A stretch of 47,289 nucleotides of DNA, taken from the NCBI GenBank assembly GCA_025357755.1, contig JANXOP010000243.1:1-47289 (forward strand). Reading direction: 5' to 3'. This DNA comes from Kofleriaceae bacterium. GTDB lineage: Bacteria; Myxococcota_A; Polyangia; Haliangiales; Haliangiaceae. Every line of letters starts with the position of its first letter. Position 1 is the first letter of the stretch. This document shows, one piece after another, positions 25,324 to 34,306 of this stretch. The notes under the pieces were generated by a model. The model saw only the letters and a program-made list of their open reading frames with translations, searched no databases and had not been told where the DNA came from. Position numbers and translations under genes: made by a program.

Positions 25324-26313
25324 ATGCTCCCCGCTGAGATCGCGCAGGCCGTCAAGCGCATCCAGTTCGTCACGGGTCGGCAAGTGGCCGACGTGATGGC
25401 TGGTGCATATCTCTCCGTGTTCAAAGGACGCGGCATGGAGTTCGACGAGGTGCGTCCGTACGTGCCCGGCGACGACATCCGCGCGATCGACTGGAACGTC
25501 ACCGCGCGCACCGGCGAGCCGCACATCAAGCGGTTCGTCGAGGAGCGCGAGCTCACGGTGATGCTGCTCGTCGATGTCTCGGCCTCGCAAGAGTTCGGCT
25601 CGGGCCGGCGCTCCAAGCTCGAGGCCGCGGTCGAGCTCAGTGCATTGCTCGCCCTCTCTGCGGTCGAGAATGGCGACAAGGTCGGCCTGCTCGCGTTCCA
25701 TCGCGGCGCGGACCTCTACATCCCGCCGCGCAAGGGCGGCAAGCACGCGCTCCGCATCGTGCGCGAGGTGCTCTCCCGCGGCACCGGCAGCCTCGATGGT
25801 CCGGCCGCGCGCCCGGGCTTGCTCGAGTTACCGCGCGCGTTGCGCCGCTGGTGGAAGAAGGTGCAAGACACCCGAAACGACACGACCGGCACGAATCGGC
25901 GCGGCACGAGCATCGCGGCCGCGCTCGAGATGTGCCGCCAGGTGTTGCCGCGCAAAGCAGTGATCTTCCTCATCTCGGACTTTCTCGACGACGATTACCT
26001 CAAGGTGCTGCAGCACGCGAACCGCAAACACGATGTGGTCGCCGCGTTGATCACCGATCCGCGCGAGGCGCAGATGCCGCCCGCGGGCCTGGTCACGCTC
26101 GAGGATGCCGAGTCCGGGCGCACGCGGCTGGTCGATACGCGGTCCAAGGAGTTTCGCGACGAGCTCGCGCAGCGCGCGAAGACGCGCGAGGCCACGCTCG
26201 AGAACGATCTGCGCACGAGCGGCATGGATCTGGTCGTGCTCGACGCCTCGGGCTCGATGGTCGAGCCGTTGCTCGCGTACTTCCGGCGCCGCGAGCGAAG
26301 GATGCGGCGATGA
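25324..26313 (+). CDS. DUF58-domain protein of the MoxR operon
   Basis: This is a 329-residue protein without membrane helices. It opens with an N-terminal region (GRQVADVMAGAYLSVFKGRG, then EFDEVRPYVPGDDIRAIDWN) diagnostic of DUF58, and GEPHIKRFVEERELTVMLLV leads into a VWA-like fold with DVSASQEFGS and later LISDFLDDDY. The metal-binding DxSxS site is kept. In other bacteria DUF58 proteins are partners of MoxR ATPases and are often encoded with BatA/BatB. The ATG starts 2 bp after the MoxR stop, and the stop overlaps the next start (ATGA). Confidence 0.92.
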   Translation: MLPAEIAQAVKRIQFVTGRQVADVMAGAYLSVFKGRGMEFDEVRPYVPGDDIRAIDWNVTARTGEPHIKRFVEERELTVMLLVDVSASQEFGSGRRSKLEAAVELSALLALSAVENGDKVGLLAFHRGADLYIPPRKGGKHALRIVREVLSRGTGSLDGPAARPGLLELPRALRRWWKKVQDTRNDTTGTNRRGTSIAAALEMCRQVLPRKAVIFLISDFLDDDYLKVLQHANRKHDVVAALITDPREAQMPPAGLVTLEDAESGRTRLVDTRSKEFRDELAQRAKTREATLENDLRTSGMDLVVLDASGSMVEPLLAYFRRRERRMRR

Positions 26314-27335
26314 AGCGCTTCCTGATGCTCTCCATCGTGTTCGTGGTCGCGTGTGGTTCGCATGCGACGGAGACCGGGCCCGATCCAATTCCGGAACCGC
26401 CGAAGGATGCGATCACGAAGCCGCTCGAGAGCGGCCCTGTCAAGGTCTCCGAGCGCGTGTGGCCGGCCAAGCCGAACCTCGGCGAGCCGATCTACGTGCG
26501 ACTCGATATCGATGCGGCCGCGGGCACGTCGGTCAAGGTGCCGTATCAAGAAGCCGGCGAAGCACGGCTAGGCCGGTTCAAGGTCGAGGCAGTCTCGCCG
26601 CCCGAGGACACGCGCAACCCCGACGGCACGCACCACCACCACCAGGTCTATACGCTGTCGGCCTCGTCGAGTGGCAAGCATCGCATCCCGCCGCTGCGGC
26701 TCGAGCTCGTCGATGCGCGCGCCGATCACGCGGGCAGCGCGGCCGGCAAGACCCAGGAGATCCTGACCGAGGAGATTCCGCTCGAGGTCGCGCCGGTCAA
26801 GACCGAGGCGATCGGAGCGGAGCTCAAGAGTGGACCGGGCAAGCTCGATCCGAATGTCGGCGGTCCACCGTGGATGATGATCCTCCTCGGGGCGAGCGCG
26901 GTCGCGGTGCTCGGTGCCGGGAGCGTGTTGCTGCTCCGGGCTCGCAAGGCGCGCGCGCAAGTCGCCGCGCGGCGCTCGGCCTACGACGAGGCGGTCGCGA
27001 AGCTCGGCGCGCTCGAGCAGCGCGGAGCACCCGAAGCCGATACCACCGACGCGTGGTTCGTCGAGCTCTCGGCGATCGTGCGCGATTACCTCGAGCAGCG
27101 CTACGAGATCCGCGCACCCGAGCTCACGACCGAAGAGTTCCTGCAGGTCGCCTCGCGCGATCCCAACCTCAAGGCCGATCATCGCGCCCTGCTCTCGACG
27201 TTCCTCGAGCTCGCCGACCGCGTGAAGTTCGCGGGCTACCGACCCGAAAGCGCGGAATCGCTCGCGAGCCTCGAGGTCGCGCGCAAGTTCGTCGAAGACA
27301 CGCGGCTCCGAGCTGCGGAAGGAGCTGCCGCGTGA
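26310..27335 (+). CDS. DUF4381-like lipoprotein with one membrane helix
   Basis: This is a 341-residue protein. It starts with a lipobox signal (MKRFLMLSIVFVVAC, Cys15), an extracytoplasmic beta-rich region at about 40-180 (containing GTHHHHQVYTLSASSSGKHR), then a transmembrane helix near 191-214 (WMMILLGASAVAVLGAGSVL). A cytoplasmic helical tail carries WFVELSAIVRDYLEQRYEIR and APELTTEEFL, the pattern of DUF4381-type proteins found in Bat operons. It overlaps its upstream neighbour by ATGA and its downstream one by GTGA. The combination of lipidation plus a later helix is unusual and could mean that the first segment is only a signal anchor. Confidence 0.8.
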   Translation: MKRFLMLSIVFVVACGSHATETGPDPIPEPPKDAITKPLESGPVKVSERVWPAKPNLGEPIYVRLDIDAAAGTSVKVPYQEAGEARLGRFKVEAVSPPEDTRNPDGTHHHHQVYTLSASSSGKHRIPPLRLELVDARADHAGSAAGKTQEILTEEIPLEVAPVKTEAIGAELKSGPGKLDPNVGGPPWMMILLGASAVAVLGAGSVLLLRARKARAQVAARRSAYDEAVAKLGALEQRGAPEADTTDAWFVELSAIVRDYLEQRYEIRAPELTTEEFLQVASRDPNLKADHRALLSTFLELADRVKFAGYRPESAESLASLEVARKFVEDTRLRAAEGAAA

Positions 27336-28351
27336 CGCTTCATCACGTCGAGATTCCGCACCCGTGGTTGTTACTCACCGCGCTCTTGGCCGTGCCCGCC
27401 TACTGGTGGTCGATGCGCAGCGCGGGCCGCGTCGTGTTCTCCTCGCTGCGCGCCCTGCCCGCGGCCGGCACCACGTGGCGCACCCAGCTCGCGTGGTTGC
27501 CCGATGCGATGTTCGCGCTCGCGATCGTTGCCTTCGCGATCGCGCTCGCCGGTCCGCGCAAGGGCGACAAAGCCTCGCGCGTGAAGAACGAAGGCATCGG
27601 CATCGTGATGGCCGTCGATGTCTCGGGCTCGATGCAAGCCCAAGATCTCGCCGGCAAGCTGCCCGTGCAGTGCAACTACGCGCCGAGCCAAGATCCGACC
27701 CGGCTCGGCGCGGTGAAGCGCGTGTTCGAGAAGTTCGTCGCGGGGCGACCCGACGACGCGATCGGGCTGGTCGCGTTCGCGCACTACGCCGATACGCGCA
27801 GCCCGCTGACCCTCGACCACGCGAACTTGGCTTCCGCCGCCGAGCAACTCGATTTCGCGCAAGGTGAGGACGATGGCACCGCGATCGGCGCGGGCCTCGA
27901 GCTCGCGACCCAACGCGTGCTCGACTTCAAGACCACGAGCAAGATCGTCGTGTTGCTCACGGACGGTGATTCGAACGTTCACGATATCGACGAAGACACC
28001 GCGATCGACGATGCCGTGAAGTCGCACGTCAAGGTCTACACGATCGGCGCCGGAACGCGCGGCAACACACCGATCTGCGTCGAGGGCACGCTGCGCCAGG
28101 CACGGCTCGGATTCGATGACACGCTGCTCAAGAAGATCGCCGCGAAGACCGGTGGCCAGTTCTTCCGTGCCGAAGACGGGGCGAGCCTCGCGAAGATCTA
28201 CAGCCAGATCGACAAGCTCGAGCGCACCAAGATCGAGGAGACCCGTTTCACCGAATACAACCAGTACTACATCTGGTTCGTCGCCATGGCGCTCGGGCTG
28301 ATCGTGCTCGCGAATGCGCTACGCGGGACGTTGTTGCGGAGGTTGCCGTGA
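27332..28351 (+). CDS. batA: BatA-like VWA-domain membrane protein
   Basis: This is a 339-residue inner-membrane protein. Hydrophobic helices near the N-terminus (PWLLLTALLAVPAYWW, then AMFALAIVAFAIALAG) are followed by a von Willebrand A domain with a complete MIDAS: AVDVSGSMQAQDL, a conserved Thr region near DDGTAIGAGLELA, and LLTDGDSNVHD. A C-terminal helix (YYIWFVAMALGLIVLANALR) closes it. This is the BatA layout of aerotolerance operons. The start is GTG, overlapping the previous stop; GGAAGGAG lies upstream. It probably forms a periplasm-facing metal-dependent binding module with BatB. Confidence 0.88.
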   Translation: MTLHHVEIPHPWLLLTALLAVPAYWWSMRSAGRVVFSSLRALPAAGTTWRTQLAWLPDAMFALAIVAFAIALAGPRKGDKASRVKNEGIGIVMAVDVSGSMQAQDLAGKLPVQCNYAPSQDPTRLGAVKRVFEKFVAGRPDDAIGLVAFAHYADTRSPLTLDHANLASAAEQLDFAQGEDDGTAIGAGLELATQRVLDFKTTSKIVVLLTDGDSNVHDIDEDTAIDDAVKSHVKVYTIGAGTRGNTPICVEGTLRQARLGFDDTLLKKIAAKTGGQFFRAEDGASLAKIYSQIDKLERTKIEETRFTEYNQYYIWFVAMALGLIVLANALRGTLLRRLP

Positions 28352-29379
28352 TCTTCGACTGGGACTATCGCAACAAGGAGCTGATCCATCTGCTGTGGGT
28401 CGCGTTCGCGATCACCGGCGGGCTCGCGTTCCTCGAGCTGCGCTCGCGCGATGCGCTCGCGAGCTTCCTGTCGCCGGTGATGCAGCGCCGGCTGACCGCG
28501 AAATCGAGCCTCGAGCGCACGATGCTGCGCCTCGTGTTGATCCTCGGATGCCTCGGCTTCGGGGTCGGCGCGCTGATGCGGCCACTCGCGACGAACGAGA
28601 CCGAGAGCACGCCGGCCGGCGACAAATCTGCCGACGTGATGTTCGTGCTCGATGTCTCGCGCTCGATGCTCGCCGAGGATGCGACGCCAAACCGGCTGGT
28701 CCGCGCGAAGTCCGAGATCTCGCAGCTCGTCGCCGGCCTCGAAGGCCACCGCGTCGGCCTCGTCGTGTTCGCCGGGCGCGCGGCGCCGGTGTGCCCGCTG
28801 ACGCCCGATCACTCGTTCTTCAACACGGTGCTCAACAGCATCGACACACGCAGCGCGGGTCGCGGTGGCACGAAGGTCGGCGATGCGATCAAGGTCGCGC
28901 TGCGCGGCTTCCCCGCCGAGAAGGGCGCGAAGATGATCGTGCTCATCACCGATGGAGATGATCAGGATCCCTACACCGAGGATGCCGCGAAGCTCGCCGC
29001 CGCGGCGAACGTGAAGATCGTCGCGGTCGGCCTCGGCAGCGAGACCGGTAGCGAGATCACCCTGACCGATCCAGTGACCGGGGCGAAGGCGCCGCTCATG
29101 CACGATGGCAAGCCGGTGATCTCGAAGCTCGATGGCGCGAAGCTCGAGAAGGTCGCGCTCGCGACCGATGGCGCGTACATCCCAGCCGGCACGAGCGCGA
29201 TCGATCTCGATGCGATCTTGAAGAGCCACGTCGAGCCGCTCGCCGCGGAAGCGGCCGCGAGTGCGACCCGCCAGGTCAAACCCGAGCGCTATCCCTGGAT
29301 GGTGCTCGGCGCGCTGCTCTGCCTGCTCGCGTCCCTGTGGGTCGGCTCGGGCGCCGGTGATTCGCGGAGGTCCGCATGA
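28348..29379 (+). CDS. batB: BatB-like VWA-domain membrane protein
   Basis: This is a 343-residue protein with N-terminal helices (LLWVAFAITGGLAFLEL and LRLVLILGCLGFGVGALM), a VWA domain with FVLDVSRSMLAED, GGTKVGDAIKVALRGFP and VLITDGDDQDPYTED, and a C-terminal helix (YPWMVLGALLCLLASLWVGS). The VWA MIDAS residues are intact. BatB is the usual partner of BatA and the BatC TPR protein. The GTG start overlaps the batA stop, and its own stop overlaps the next ATG. Confidence 0.88.
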   Translation: MIFDWDYRNKELIHLLWVAFAITGGLAFLELRSRDALASFLSPVMQRRLTAKSSLERTMLRLVLILGCLGFGVGALMRPLATNETESTPAGDKSADVMFVLDVSRSMLAEDATPNRLVRAKSEISQLVAGLEGHRVGLVVFAGRAAPVCPLTPDHSFFNTVLNSIDTRSAGRGGTKVGDAIKVALRGFPAEKGAKMIVLITDGDDQDPYTEDAAKLAAAANVKIVAVGLGSETGSEITLTDPVTGAKAPLMHDGKPVISKLDGAKLEKVALATDGAYIPAGTSAIDLDAILKSHVEPLAAEAAASATRQVKPERYPWMVLGALLCLLASLWVGSGAGDSRRSA

Positions 29380-31754
29380 AGCGTGTGCTGTTGCTCGTTC
29401 TGATGACTACATGTGCCGTGCCGGCGTGCGATCGCGGCGAGCACCGCGAGGCGCGCGAGAAGTACAACGAGGGTGTCGACGCGATCGCGAACACCAAGTA
29501 CGACGAGGCCGAGAAGGCGTTGCTCGAGGCGCGCAGCAGTGGCGGCGTCGACGAGGAGTTGCGCTATCGCTCCGCGTACGACCTCGGCATGGCGTACTCC
29601 GCGCACGCCGATCAGATGAAGACCGGCAAGGACGCCGATCTCTCGAAGGCGCTCGAGCTCGAGAACCAGGCCGTGACCTGGTTCGCGGATGCCGCGCACC
29701 AGCGGCCCAGCGATGGCGACGCGAAGGCCAACCTCGGCATCGCGCGCGCTCGCGCCCAGGCGCTGACCGACGAGCTCGCGCGCGGCGAGGGCAAGCTCGA
29801 AGCGCGTCTCGACGCCTTGATCAAGGAACAGCGCAGCGTGCTCGAGGAAGCGCGGGCCGCGTGGATCGCGATCAAGCAGAGCGGCGGACGCGACCCGCTC
29901 GCCGAACAAGCTCCACTCACGAAGCTCGCCGATCAAGAGCGCAGCGTGGTCGCCGAGGCCGGCGTGATCAGCGACCTCGCCGCCGACGAGATCGATACGA
30001 CCGGCAAGAAGCCCGCGGACAAGCGCGATCCGAAGGATGCGGCGCGCCTGGTCCAGCTCAAGAACCTCGATCTCTACATCCTCGATAGCCGCACGAAGGT
30101 GTCCGAGGCCCGGCGCAAGTTGCAGGACCTCGATGCCGAGCAAGGCGTCGCGAAGTCCGAGACCGCGCTCGAGACGCTCAAGCGTGCGCGCGAACAGCTG
30201 CTCGATCCGATCAGCGTGCTCAAGGCGGTCGCGCAAGACGAGCTCCAGCTCGCCCAGGAGACCCACGCCGTCGCCACGGTCGAGGCGCCGAAGCTCGACA
30301 TGGGTGCGGGCTCGGCCGCACAGCCGAAGCAGTTGATCCCGAGCTGGTTGGAACCCTCTGCGCTCGCCGATCGCCAGAGTGGCTTTCGCGATCGCGTCGA
30401 AGAGATCCGCGCACGACTCGCCGCGACGGTCGACAGCGTCGACAAGCCGGTGGGCACGGGCTCCGCCGCCGAACCGCCGAAGCTCACCGCCGAGCAGGCC
30501 AAGCAGATCGCGCAACTCCGGCTCGCGCTACCGTTCGTGACCGAGGCCGTCGCCGACATGGATCGCGCGCGCGATGCGCTGACCGCGAAGCGGCTCGACG
30601 ATGCGACGAAGGCGGAGCGCGAAGCGCTGGTCGCCCTCGCGAAGGCGATCGAGTACTTCGCCGATCTCAAGCAGACCATCGACCTCGCGTTCGCCACCCA
30701 GCAGCAGCTCGTGCAGTTGCTCGGCCCCGAGAGTGCCCAGCTCCCCGCCGCCGATCGGGCGCGCGACACCTACGAGGACCTCGCTTCGAACCGCTCGCGG
30801 ATGGGCCGGATCCAGGAGCTGATCTCCGACGAACAGACCAAGCTCGCGGCGCAAGAGCAGCAGCTCGACGAGAAGGCGAAGCAGCCGGTCCCGCAAGGCA
30901 GCGGCGCGCCGAAGGCTCCCGATCCGAAACAGATCGAGGCCGCGAAGCAGCAACTCGAGCAGCAGAAGCAACAGCTGAACGCGGCCGAGGCGCTCCGTGG
31001 CGATGCCGACAAGTTGCTCGCGACGCTCGAGACCGCGATCAAGACCAACAAGGATCCGTTGACTCGAGCCAAGCTCACGCAGGCCAAGCTCGACGAGCTG
31101 CGCAAGCTGTTCTTCTCGGTGATCGAGCATCTGAAGGAGCTCCTGCGCGAGCAGAACGAGACCAAGGATCAGACCTCGCAAGCGAATACCGAGGACGATT
31201 TCACGCGCGCGCCCAAGCTCCCCGGCCTCGCGACCAAGGAAAACGAGCACACCGAGATGGCCAAGGCGATCGCCGAGGCGCTCGCGAAGCAAGCCGATGC
31301 CGGCGCGAAGCAGCCGCAACAAGGTCAGGGCGACCCGCAAGACCAGGCGAAGAAGTTCGCGGCGGCAGCCAACGAGGTCCGCGCCGCGACCAGCGACATG
31401 ACGGATGCGAAGGCCGGCCTCGACAAGGCGGCCTCGGCGAAGCAATCGGTTAGCCTCGAAGGCACCGTGAAGTCCGAAGGCAAAGCTGCCGATCACCTCG
31501 AGGCCGCCTTGAAGCTGTTGCAGCCGCCACCGCAGAAGAACGACCAGAAGCAGGATCCGCAGAAGCAGGATCCACAAGATCAGCAGAAGCAGGATCAGCA
31601 GAAGAAGGACCAGCAGCAACAGCAGCAACAGAGCGGCGGCGCCGGTCAGCGCGCGCGCGATGAAGATGCGAAGCGCCAGCGCGCGAAGCACGGTGGCAGC
31701 AACGGTTCGGACGCCGCCAACCCCGCGGGCGGCGACGTGGATCAGGATTGGTGA
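29376..31754 (+). CDS. Large coiled-coil/TPR lipoprotein in the BatC position
   Basis: This is a 792-residue predicted lipoprotein (lipobox AVPAC, Cys18). The first 130 residues look TPR-like (ARSSGGVDEELRYRSAYDLG, then DAKANLGIARARAQALTDEL). The remainder is strongly helical and heptad-like, rich in Ala, Glu, Gln and Lys, with Pro/Gly/Ser-containing breaks. The C-terminus is a low-complexity Gln/Lys/Asp tract (QKQDPQDQQKQDQQKKDQQQ). BatC proteins at this operon position are usually much shorter TPR proteins, so this may be an expanded BatC analogue. ATGA and TGATG overlaps join it to both neighbours. Confidence 0.78.
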   Translation: MKRVLLLVLMTTCAVPACDRGEHREAREKYNEGVDAIANTKYDEAEKALLEARSSGGVDEELRYRSAYDLGMAYSAHADQMKTGKDADLSKALELENQAVTWFADAAHQRPSDGDAKANLGIARARAQALTDELARGEGKLEARLDALIKEQRSVLEEARAAWIAIKQSGGRDPLAEQAPLTKLADQERSVVAEAGVISDLAADEIDTTGKKPADKRDPKDAARLVQLKNLDLYILDSRTKVSEARRKLQDLDAEQGVAKSETALETLKRAREQLLDPISVLKAVAQDELQLAQETHAVATVEAPKLDMGAGSAAQPKQLIPSWLEPSALADRQSGFRDRVEEIRARLAATVDSVDKPVGTGSAAEPPKLTAEQAKQIAQLRLALPFVTEAVADMDRARDALTAKRLDDATKAEREALVALAKAIEYFADLKQTIDLAFATQQQLVQLLGPESAQLPAADRARDTYEDLASNRSRMGRIQELISDEQTKLAAQEQQLDEKAKQPVPQGSGAPKAPDPKQIEAAKQQLEQQKQQLNAAEALRGDADKLLATLETAIKTNKDPLTRAKLTQAKLDELRKLFFSVIEHLKELLREQNETKDQTSQANTEDDFTRAPKLPGLATKENEHTEMAKAIAEALAKQADAGAKQPQQGQGDPQDQAKKFAAAANEVRAATSDMTDAKAGLDKAASAKQSVSLEGTVKSEGKAADHLEAALKLLQPPPQKNDQKQDPQKQDPQDQQKQDQQKKDQQQQQQQSGGAGQRARDEDAKRQRAKHGGSNGSDAANPAGGDVDQDW

Positions 31755-34282
31755 TGCGGTTTGTTTTCACGCTCGCGTTCCTGCTCGGCCTGGGTGCAGT
31801 AGCCCATGCCGACACCGAAGCGCGCTGGCGACTCGGCAGCGAAGGTCAGCCGCACAGCGGCGTGCCGTTCACGCTCGCGCTCGGCGTTGCGGGCTTCAGC
31901 GATAGCCCGGTCCCCGAGCTCCCGAAGGTCGTGATCGCTGGCGCGACCGTCACCCCGATCGGCGCGAAGCCGAGCGTGCGCCAGATGATGACCGAGGACG
32001 CGATGGGTCGCCAATCGATCACGAAGGACGTGACGTGGTTCCTGCAGTATCGCGTCGAGGTCGCGAACCCGGGGAAGATCACGATCCCCACGACGACCGT
32101 CGTCCAGGGCAAGCAGCGGGCAACCGCGGCCGCGGCCGAGGTCGACGTCCAGGCGGTGCCGACCACCGATCTGATGAAGCTCGAGCTCCAGCTGCCGAAT
32201 CGTCCGGTCTATCTCGGCGAGACGATCGAAGCCACGCTCGTTCTCATGGTGCGCGCGCAGCCGAGCAACCCGGAGTTCTCGATCCCGATCGCGAGCCTCG
32301 ATCAATTCACCGTGTCCTCGCCGACCGTGACCGACCGCAGCAAGGCGCTCGAGATCGATGTCGGCGGCAAGCAGCTCAACCTGCCCTACGATCAAGACAC
32401 CACCGAGACCAATGGCCAGAAGTGGTCGCGGTTCTCACTCCACCTCTACATCGCGCCGCGCCAGTCCGGAAAGGTCCAGGTCCCGGGCGTGTCGGTCACC
32501 GCGGGCCTGCCGTTCGGTCAGCCCGACGTGTTCGGTCGCTACGATCAGCGCCTGTTCCGCGCGACCGATTCGGCCAGGACGCTCGACGTCAAGCCGCTGC
32601 CCGAGACCGACAAGCCGGCGAGCTTCGCCGGTGCGGTCGGTAGCCAGTTCGCGATCTCGGTCGCGACGAGCCGCTCGGTCGTCCAGCTCGGCGAACCCGT
32701 CGAGCTCGCGATCACCGTGAAGAGCGACCAGCACCTCGACAACCTCGCGCTGGGCAAGCTCGATGTCGAAGGCGAGTTACCCAAGGACAAGTTCCAGGTT
32801 CCCGCCGATCCGCCGACCGGCGAGCTCTCGGCCGACGGCAAGACCAAGACGTTCAAGGTCGTCGCGCAGGTCACCGGCCCCGCGACGGAGATTCCGGCGC
32901 TCGCGTTCTCGTACTTCGATCCCGCGAAGAACGCGTATCAGACGATCAAGAGCGACCCGATCGCGCTGTCGGTGAAGGCGGGCTCGGTGATCGGCGCGAA
33001 CGATGTCGTCGCGATGGCGACCAAGTCGAAGGGGCCGAGCCAGAAGCCGGGCGCGCAGGGAGACACCGAGCTCACGCTTGTCGGCGCAGAGCTCGCACTC
33101 TCGTCGCCGGACCAAGTCGACGCGAAGCCGCTCGGGGGTGGCCTGCTCGCGATCGTGCTCGCCATCCTCTATCTCGGTTCGCTCGGCGCGTTCGCACTGG
33201 TTACCTGGAAGAACCGCACGGCCGAGCAACGCGAAGAAGCCGCCGAAGTGAAGGCCGCGCGCAAGAAGGTCGATGCCGAGCTCGCACGTGCCGACAAGGC
33301 GCCCGCGCGCGACACCGCGGGTCCGCTCGCGGCGGCCTTGCGTGGCCTGGCGCGGGCGCTCGAACGTAGCGGCGCGGACGACGCCGTGATCGCGCGGCTC
33401 GAGACCGAGAGCTTCTCGCGGACCGCGAAGGACGAGCCGCTCTCGGTGGAGCTGCGCCAGCAGGTGCGCGGGCTCGTCGAGACCTGGACCAAGGAAGCGC
33501 GCCGCGCGCCGAAGCGGAAGCCCGCGGTCGCGGTCGCGATCCTGCTCGCCGCGCTCGCCGCGCCGAGCATCGCGCGCGCCGATGCGCAGAGCGAAGGCCG
33601 CGCTGCGTATCAAGATGCGCTCGGCGTCAGCGATGCAACCGCACGCAGGGCGGCGTTCACGCGCGCGGCGACCTCGCTCGCCGAGGCGGCCCAGCTCTCG
33701 CCCGGTCACCCCGAGCTGCTCGCCGATTGGGGCAATGCCGCGCTCGGCGCGGGCGATGTCGGCGGCGCCACCCTCGCCTATCGCCGCGCCCTCGCGATCG
33801 ATCCGAGCAACGTGCGCGCGCGCCGCAATCTCGACTGGTTGCGCAGCCGCGAGAGCGACAGCCTGCGCCCGAGTGCGGGCAGCGCGACCGATACGCTGTT
33901 CTTCTTTCACGACTGGCCGCGTGGGCGTCGTCTCCTGGTCGGCGCCATCGCGTTCGCGATCGCGGTCCTGTTGATCGTACCCTGGTCGGGTCGGCGCCGC
34001 CGCGGGCTCGGGCTGCTCGCGATCATTCCAGCGATCGCGTGGCTCGTGCTCACCATCTCGGTCGTGATCGAAGATCGCCACACCGACGATGTCATCGTCA
34101 TGGACTCGGTCGCGCTGCGCGCTGCCGATAGCGTCGGCGCACCGGCGGCACTCGTCCAACCGCTACCGCGTGGCACCGAGCTCGCGGTGCTCGAGAAGCG
34201 CGCCGACTGGGTGAAGGTGCGCATCGCCGCGGGCACCGTCGGGTGGGTTCCGACCGGCGCGGTCCAGCGCGTCGCCCCATAG
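31754..34282 (+). CDS. batD: BatD fused to a BatE-like TPR/SH3 module
   Basis: This is an 842-residue envelope protein. A signal peptide (MRFVFTLAFLLGLGAVAHA) precedes BatD-type beta-sandwich repeats to about 455 (FTLALGVAGFSDSPVPELPK, RPVYLGETIEATLVLMVRAQ, KVQVPGVSVTAGLPFGQPDV). Then come a transmembrane helix near 461-485 (LLAIVLAILYLGSLGAFAL), a cytoplasmic helical segment, and from about 589 a second hydrophobic stretch (PAVAVAILLAALAAPSIARA) that looks exactly like a former signal peptide. After it come TPRs (PELLADWGNAALGAGDVGGA, then LAYRRALAIDPSNVRARRNL), two helices and an SH3-like end (DSVALRAADSVGAPAALVQP, then KRADWVKVRIAAGTVGWVPT), which is the BatE plan. ATG 31754 overlaps the previous stop; GTG 31751 is possible. 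Confidence 0.85.
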   Translation: MRFVFTLAFLLGLGAVAHADTEARWRLGSEGQPHSGVPFTLALGVAGFSDSPVPELPKVVIAGATVTPIGAKPSVRQMMTEDAMGRQSITKDVTWFLQYRVEVANPGKITIPTTTVVQGKQRATAAAAEVDVQAVPTTDLMKLELQLPNRPVYLGETIEATLVLMVRAQPSNPEFSIPIASLDQFTVSSPTVTDRSKALEIDVGGKQLNLPYDQDTTETNGQKWSRFSLHLYIAPRQSGKVQVPGVSVTAGLPFGQPDVFGRYDQRLFRATDSARTLDVKPLPETDKPASFAGAVGSQFAISVATSRSVVQLGEPVELAITVKSDQHLDNLALGKLDVEGELPKDKFQVPADPPTGELSADGKTKTFKVVAQVTGPATEIPALAFSYFDPAKNAYQTIKSDPIALSVKAGSVIGANDVVAMATKSKGPSQKPGAQGDTELTLVGAELALSSPDQVDAKPLGGGLLAIVLAILYLGSLGAFALVTWKNRTAEQREEAAEVKAARKKVDAELARADKAPARDTAGPLAAALRGLARALERSGADDAVIARLETESFSRTAKDEPLSVELRQQVRGLVETWTKEARRAPKRKPAVAVAILLAALAAPSIARADAQSEGRAAYQDALGVSDATARRAAFTRAATSLAEAAQLSPGHPELLADWGNAALGAGDVGGATLAYRRALAIDPSNVRARRNLDWLRSRESDSLRPSAGSATDTLFFFHDWPRGRRLLVGAIAFAIAVLLIVPWSGRRRRGLGLLAIIPAIAWLVLTISVVIEDRHTDDVIVMDSVALRAADSVGAPAALVQPLPRGTELAVLEKRADWVKVRIAAGTVGWVPTGAVQRVAP

Positions 34283-34306
34283 CGCCGATAGCGTACATTC
34301 CGGCGA

